A stretch of 64,000 nucleotides of DNA from Massilia aurea. Its GTDB lineage: Bacteria; Pseudomonadota; Gammaproteobacteria; Burkholderiales; Burkholderiaceae_D. The position numbers and the translations under genes are program-made. The stretch covers positions 558,001 through 622,000 of the forward strand of contig NZ_JANUGZ010000001.1 in assembly GCF_024753205.1 (NCBI RefSeq). Direction: 5' to 3'. Under the pieces are notes generated by a model. That model was not told where the DNA came from. It worked only from the letters and a program-made list of their open reading frames with translations, and did no database searches. Below are positions 60,157-64,000 of this stretch, piece after piece (within the stretch, counting starts at the first letter, position 1; every line of letters starts with the position of its first letter).

Positions 60157-61086
60157 ATGGCGATGACGTACCAGCCGCACGACCCTTCCCACCTGCATGC
60201 GCACCTCGACGGTGACGCACGCCACTCCCATTCCATCGAAGCGCGCAGCCAGAAGGCGCTGGCGTTCGCGATGGGCTTGACCCTGCTGTTCGCGCTGATC
60301 GAGGTGATCACCGGCTTTCTGTCGAACTCGCTGGCCCTGATCTCGGACGCCGGCCATATGGTCACCGACGCCGCCGCCCTCGGCCTGGCCCTGCTCGCAC
60401 AGATGATCGCCAAGCGTCCGCCCTCGGCGCGCCACTCGTTCGGCTTTGTACGCGCCGAAGCGCTGGCCGCATTCGTCAACTGCCTGGTGATGCTGGCCCT
60501 GGTGGGCTGGATCGGCTGGGAAGCCATCCAGCGCCTGATCCATCCGGAGCCCGTCAAGGGCGGCATCGTGCTGGTCGTGGCCGCGCTGGGCGCCTCGATC
60601 AATCTGCTCGTCGCGTGGATCCTGTCACGCAACAACGACAGCATCAACACGCGCGCTGCGCTCGTCAATGTGATGGGTGACCTGCTCGGCTCGCTGGCCG
60701 CGATCGCATCCGGCGCGATCATTTATTACACCGGGTGGCTGCGGGCCGACCCGATCCTGTCGATCTTCGTTGCCCTGCTGATCCTGCGCTCGACCAGCGG
60801 CATCCTGCGCGAGTCGTACCACTTTCTGATGGAAGCCGTGCCGCACGCGATCGACTTCGTGCAGGTCGGCGCCGACATGGCTGCCGTCGACGGCGTACTG
60901 GCCGTGCACGATATGCATGTATGGGACATGTCGCCCGGCCATCCTGCGCTGATCGGCCATATCGAGATCCGCAGCCTGGAGCAGTGGCCCGCCGTGCTGG
61001 AAGCCGTGCGCGCGATGCTGCGCGCGCGCCATGGCATCGACCACGTGACGCTGCAACCGGAAGCAGCCGGCGGCAAATCGCTGTGA
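60157..61086 (+). CDS. Cation diffusion facilitator (Zn/Co/Cd efflux)
   Basis: 309 residues from the ATG at 60157 (60163 also possible; a GTG at 60133 is less likely). A His-rich N-terminus (HDPSHLHAHLDGDARHSHSI) precedes six membrane helices. The transport-site motif is SDAGHMVTDAAAL, and the paired site in helix 5 is NVMGDLLGSL. A cytoplasmic C-terminal domain has DMHVWDMSPGHPALIGHI. It exports divalent cations by proton antiport. It is a single gene, 108 bases upstream of the flavoprotein gene on the same strand. Confidence 0.93.
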   Translation: MAMTYQPHDPSHLHAHLDGDARHSHSIEARSQKALAFAMGLTLLFALIEVITGFLSNSLALISDAGHMVTDAAALGLALLAQMIAKRPPSARHSFGFVRAEALAAFVNCLVMLALVGWIGWEAIQRLIHPEPVKGGIVLVVAALGASINLLVAWILSRNNDSINTRAALVNVMGDLLGSLAAIASGAIIYYTGWLRADPILSIFVALLILRSTSGILRESYHFLMEAVPHAIDFVQVGADMAAVDGVLAVHDMHVWDMSPGHPALIGHIEIRSLEQWPAVLEAVRAMLRARHGIDHVTLQPEAAGGKSL

Positions 61087-61193
61087 AACCGGCGGTCAAC
61101 ATCGGCTTGCCACTTTTCGTGTAAGCACAGGCCCACTAGATGCGAGCGCGTGCGCCGATAGCCCGGTTCGGCAATCGGCGACATAATGCACGT

Positions 61194-62123
61194 ATGGACC
61201 TTACACCGAACGTATTCGACACTCTCATCATCGGCGGCGGGCCGGGTGGCCTGACCGCCGCCATCTACCTGCGCCGCTTTACCCGCAATGTCGCCCTGGT
61301 CGACAAGGGCAACAGCCGCCTGGCCTGGATTCCAGTTTCGCACAACTATCCCGGCTTCCCGGACGGGATCAATGGCAAGCTGCTGCTTGACCAGCTGCGC
61401 TGCCAGCTCGGAAAATATGGCGGCCACGTGATTCCCGGCGAAATCAGCAACCTGCGCATCGACGACGGCCTGTTCATCGCCGACTGCACGAGCCCGGAGG
61501 GCGACGTCACCGAAATGCGCGCCTACACGGTGCTGCTCGCCACGGGCGTGGCGGACGTCGGCATGCCGGTCGAGCGCTGGGACGAAGCCGTGGCCAGCGG
61601 CGCGGTGCGCCTGTGCCCCGTGTGCGATGGCTACGACGTGATCGACAAGCGCATCGCCGTGGCCACGGCCGAAGTCAATCCGGTCGGCCACGCCCTCTTC
61701 ATGCGCAGCTTCAGCCGCGACGTCCTGCTGTTCGAGCGCGCCGACGAGTCGGTGGTCGACGCCGACCAGCATGCGCAGTTGCAGGCGGCGAACGTGCAGC
61801 ACATCGCGTCACCGCTGGCCGGCGTCACACTGACCGACGACCTGAAACCCGTGCTGCACACGCGCGACGGGCAATCCTATGAATGCGATGTGTTCTACCC
61901 GATGCTGGGCGAAAATGCCCGCTCCGCCCTGGCGGCCAATCTGGGCGCCGAAACGGTCGAATGCGACACGCTGACGGTGGACGACCATTGCCGCACGGCC
62001 GTGCCCGGCCTGTACGCGATCGGTGACGTCACGCGCGGGCTGAACCAGATCACGGTGGCCACCGGTCAGGCAGCCATTGCTGCAACGACGATCCACAACA
62101 TGCTGCCGTGGGCGCTGCGCTGA
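61194..62123 (+). CDS. Thioredoxin-reductase-like FAD/NAD(P)H oxidoreductase
   Basis: 309 residues from the ATG at 61194; an upstream GTG/ATG region at 61140 is not conserved-looking. The FAD-binding GGGPGGL is near residue 14, the redox pair CPVCDGYD near 140, and the C-terminal FAD motif YAIGDVTRGLNQ near 275. In the central NAD(P)H domain the usual GGGxSA is replaced by ATAEVNPVGHA, so cofactor binding is unusual. The redox partner is unknown; it may be a ferredoxin-type or alternative thioredoxin-like reductase. Confidence 0.85.
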   Translation: MDLTPNVFDTLIIGGGPGGLTAAIYLRRFTRNVALVDKGNSRLAWIPVSHNYPGFPDGINGKLLLDQLRCQLGKYGGHVIPGEISNLRIDDGLFIADCTSPEGDVTEMRAYTVLLATGVADVGMPVERWDEAVASGAVRLCPVCDGYDVIDKRIAVATAEVNPVGHALFMRSFSRDVLLFERADESVVDADQHAQLQAANVQHIASPLAGVTLTDDLKPVLHTRDGQSYECDVFYPMLGENARSALAANLGAETVECDTLTVDDHCRTAVPGLYAIGDVTRGLNQITVATGQAAIAATTIHNMLPWALR

Positions 62124-62134
62124 CGGGTTGAGTT

Positions 62135-62764
62135 TTACTGGCCGCCGGCCAGCTTGCGGCGCCGCTCGATCGCCGCCTGCGCGGTCGTGTCGCCCGCCGC
62201 TTCGGCGCGTTGCGCCTGCACGCCCAGCCATGCCAGCAGCGGTCGGCGCCAGCCCTGGGTCGACGCTGTGTCGACCGCCAGCGCGATGCCGGCCGGCGCG
62301 ATGCGGCTCGCCTTGAACTGCGCGCCAGCCGCAACCAGCCGCGCCAGGGGATCGGCAATGGTCTCCAGCGTCCCACCACCAACAACGGCGCGATGCTGCT
62401 CGGGCAGCAGCGTCACATCCAGACCATCCCACTGCCCGGCCAGATACGCGGCGTAGGCACGCTGCGCCGGCGTGGCGCCCTCCGCCAGCGCCGCGTACCC
62501 CGGACAATCCTCGAACACCAGGCTGGCCACCTGCGCCGCGCAGCGCACCAGCTCGACCTGGGCCACGTGATCAAGACGGCCAGTGGCGGTGGTCTCGGCG
62601 CGCGCTTCGCGGAACTCGGCATTCGACGCGGCCGTATGCCCTTTCAGGTAATCGTCTACCGAGGCGTCGAGCGCGCCCTTGGCATTTGCCTGCCAGTCGG
62701 GTGGCAACGGCTTGCTCGCGCAGCCGGCCAGCATTGCAGCGATCAATAATGGAATGCACTTCAT
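62135..62764 (-). CDS. Lipoprotein associated with the MCE transport operon
   Basis: 209 residues from the ATG at 62764, with a lipoprotein signal ending LLIAAMLAGC (the lipidated cysteine). The remainder is a soluble alpha-helical domain, possibly tetratricopeptide-like, with several cysteines. The start overlaps the mlaD-like stop by four bases (ATGA), so it is co-translated with the MCE protein. It does not show the pattern of the usual PqiC-type auxiliary lipoprotein. It may link the transporter to the outer membrane; that is inference from context. Confidence 0.8.
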   Translation of the reverse strand: MKCIPLLIAAMLAGCASKPLPPDWQANAKGALDASVDDYLKGHTAASNAEFREARAETTATGRLDHVAQVELVRCAAQVASLVFEDCPGYAALAEGATPAQRAYAAYLAGQWDGLDVTLLPEQHRAVVGGGTLETIADPLARLVAAGAQFKASRIAPAGIALAVDTASTQGWRRPLLAWLGVQAQRAEAAGDTTAQAAIERRRKLAGGQ

Positions 62765-63708
62765 GGCAACTTGATCTCCGGATTGGTGCGCGCGAACGGC
62801 CACTTGCGGTTGATTTCCTCAACGAGGCGATTCACCTTGCGCAGACTGGCGTCGACATCGCCGCGCAGTGCGCTCAGGTCTTCGGTCGCTTCGCGCGTGT
62901 TGGCGCCAACGGCCTGCGCCTCGACCAGCACGGCGTCGACTTTCTTCAAGGTGGCGCTCGCGTCCTTGAGCACGACATCCAGCTGGCGCACGGCCGCCTG
63001 GGCATCGTCCATCACGCCGGCCTGGCCGAACACGCGCTGGTCGGCCTTGGCCAGGATCAGATTCACGCGGTCGAGCGCTTCCATCAGCTTCTTCGCTTCT
63101 TCGTCGCCACCGAGCGCGCCACCGAGCACGCCATAACGCCCCGACATGCGGCCCGTCACGGCCGACAGGTTCGACAGGCTGGTGTTCACGTCCGAGCCGG
63201 ACGACGTCATCGTTTCCAGGTTTTCCAGCAGTCCGCGCGCCGTGGCGACGATTCGCGGGATTTCCGCGGTGGCGTCGCCGCGCAGCACGGTGCGGGTCGA
63301 GCCGGCCGGCAGCGGCGCATCGGTCAGCACGCCCGTGTAGGCGCGCAGCCGCGTTTCACCGACGATGCTCGACTCCAGCGTGAACACGCTCGAGGCGCGC
63401 AGCCACTTGGCGTCCTTGCTCTGGACGTCGACCAGGATATTCACCTTGCCGGTGTCGGCCAGCTCCACTTGGCGCACGCGCCCGATCGGAAAGCCGGCAA
63501 ACGTCATGTCCATGCCGGGAATGACGCCGGTCGAATCGTCGGCCACGAGCGTGAGGCGCTGGGTCGGCTCGAACACGCCGCGCGCGTACATCACGTAGAA
63601 CACGAAGCCGCAAATCATCAGCCCCAGAAAAACGAGGAGGATCACGGCCTTGGTTTCGACGTGCTTCGGCTCGTCGGGCAGCGCGCTATCGGGAATCTGG
63701 TCCGTCAT
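62761..63708 (-). CDS. mlaD: MCE-domain protein (MlaD-like) of an ABC lipid transporter
   Basis: 315 residues from the ATG at 63708; longer frames cover the end of the upstream permease. One membrane helix (about 24-46) is followed by the MCE beta-barrel (about 50-135, GVIPGMDMTFAGFPIGRVRQVEL) and a long coiled-coil C-terminus. Such proteins form hexameric channels in the periplasm that move phospholipids or hydrophobic compounds between membranes. It lies 20 bases after the permease gene and overlaps the lipoprotein gene. Confidence 0.92.
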   Translation of the reverse strand: MTDQIPDSALPDEPKHVETKAVILLVFLGLMICGFVFYVMYARGVFEPTQRLTLVADDSTGVIPGMDMTFAGFPIGRVRQVELADTGKVNILVDVQSKDAKWLRASSVFTLESSIVGETRLRAYTGVLTDAPLPAGSTRTVLRGDATAEIPRIVATARGLLENLETMTSSGSDVNTSLSNLSAVTGRMSGRYGVLGGALGGDEEAKKLMEALDRVNLILAKADQRVFGQAGVMDDAQAAVRQLDVVLKDASATLKKVDAVLVEAQAVGANTREATEDLSALRGDVDASLRKVNRLVEEINRKWPFARTNPEIKLP

Positions 63709-63728
63709 GTGGGTATTGGTCCTGTCAA

Positions 63729-64000
63729 TCAGATGTATTTCAGTGCAAGCGAGGCCGCTTCGATCACGATCAGCACGAACAGCAGGCGCAGTGCGCCCGG
63801 CTGCACGGTCGAGACCAGGCGGCGCGGGTAGCGCTGCAATTCGAGGATGGCGGCCGTCGGGATCAGCGCCACGGCCAGGCCGAACAGCACCGTCTTGAGC
63901 ACGAAGCCGGCCGTGACGGTTGGCGCGAACACGCGCCCTACCGTGCGGGTATAGTCGCCCAGGCCCCACGGCGAGACGCCGTACACGTTCAGGTAGGCCA
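63729..64000 (-). CDS. MlaE-family ABC permease, C-terminal part (cut by window edge)
   Basis: The stop is at 63729-63731 and the frame runs off the right edge at 64000, giving about 90 C-terminal residues. The segment VTAGFVLKTVLFGLAVALIPTAAILE contains the last membrane helices of MlaE permeases, followed by the EAASLALKY end. Its position just before an MCE gene confirms the identification. The ATPase and the N-terminal part must lie outside the window. It forms the membrane core of the lipid transporter with the MCE protein. Confidence 0.88.
   Translation of the reverse strand, partial: AYLNVYGVSPWGLGDYTRTVGRVFAPTVTAGFVLKTVLFGLAVALIPTAAILELQRYPRRLVSTVQPGALRLLFVLIVIEAASLALKYI

Overview
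The window reads as chromosomal DNA of a GC-rich betaproteobacterium, most likely in the Oxalobacteraceae (Massilia/Telluria/Janthinobacterium-like). This is inferred from gene content and order (thrS-infC-rpmI-rplT-pheS-pheT-ihfA-merR, gcvTHP behind a tandem glycine riboswitch, smc-zipA-ligA, a minor-pilin/pilY1 operon) and from short dispersed palindromes. No search was run. There is no phage, insertion sequence or CRISPR array.

Layout: 0.3-9.4 kb is an accessory-like stretch: a POT-type peptide transporter, an aminotransferase, an AT-rich secreted glycosidase-like gene, a LysR regulator divergent from a VOC protein, two doubtful small ORFs, an MFS exporter and its TetR regulator with a perfect operator. 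9.4-12.6 kb is a compact three-gene operon of unknown role: a small protein, a double-domain KaiC-like ATPase and a soluble hybrid histidine kinase. 12.9-14.7 kb holds a DUF885 protein. 14.9-24.3 kb, minus strand, runs smc, zipA, ligA, galU, def and an outer-membrane barrel, linking chromosome segregation, division and DNA ligation; several junctions overlap. 24.4-28 kb has a DUF1631 protein, a small hydrophilic protein and a ClpP-like protease. 28.3-33.2 kb is the glycine-cleavage operon. 33.2-37.9 kb has a degenerate chemoreceptor, a DUF3108 protein and prfC. 38.0-46.0 kb is a type IV minor-pilin operon ending in pilY1, next to an OmpR/histidine-kinase pair. 48.5-51.6 kb has a Crp/Fnr regulator and a CHASE3 kinase plus NarL-type regulator. 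51.9-59.7 kb is the translation operon, 60.0 kb a tRNA-Val, and 60.2-64 kb a cation efflux protein, a thioredoxin-reductase-like flavoprotein and the end of an Mla/MCE lipid-transport operon.

The most notable structure is at 3.0-5.5 kb. An AT-rich secreted-protein gene sits between the aminotransferase and lysR, and each flank carries a decayed copy of the gene on the other side: a lysR fragment on the left and the aminotransferase 3' end on the right. This is the layout left by single-crossover (Campbell-type) insertion or tandem duplication followed by decay. Other points worth a look are an infC gene starting at ATA, a LigA with a duplicated helix-hairpin-helix unit, a KaiC homologue whose phosphorylation sites appear replaced, a chemoreceptor with a lost hairpin tip, and three families of REP-like palindromes.
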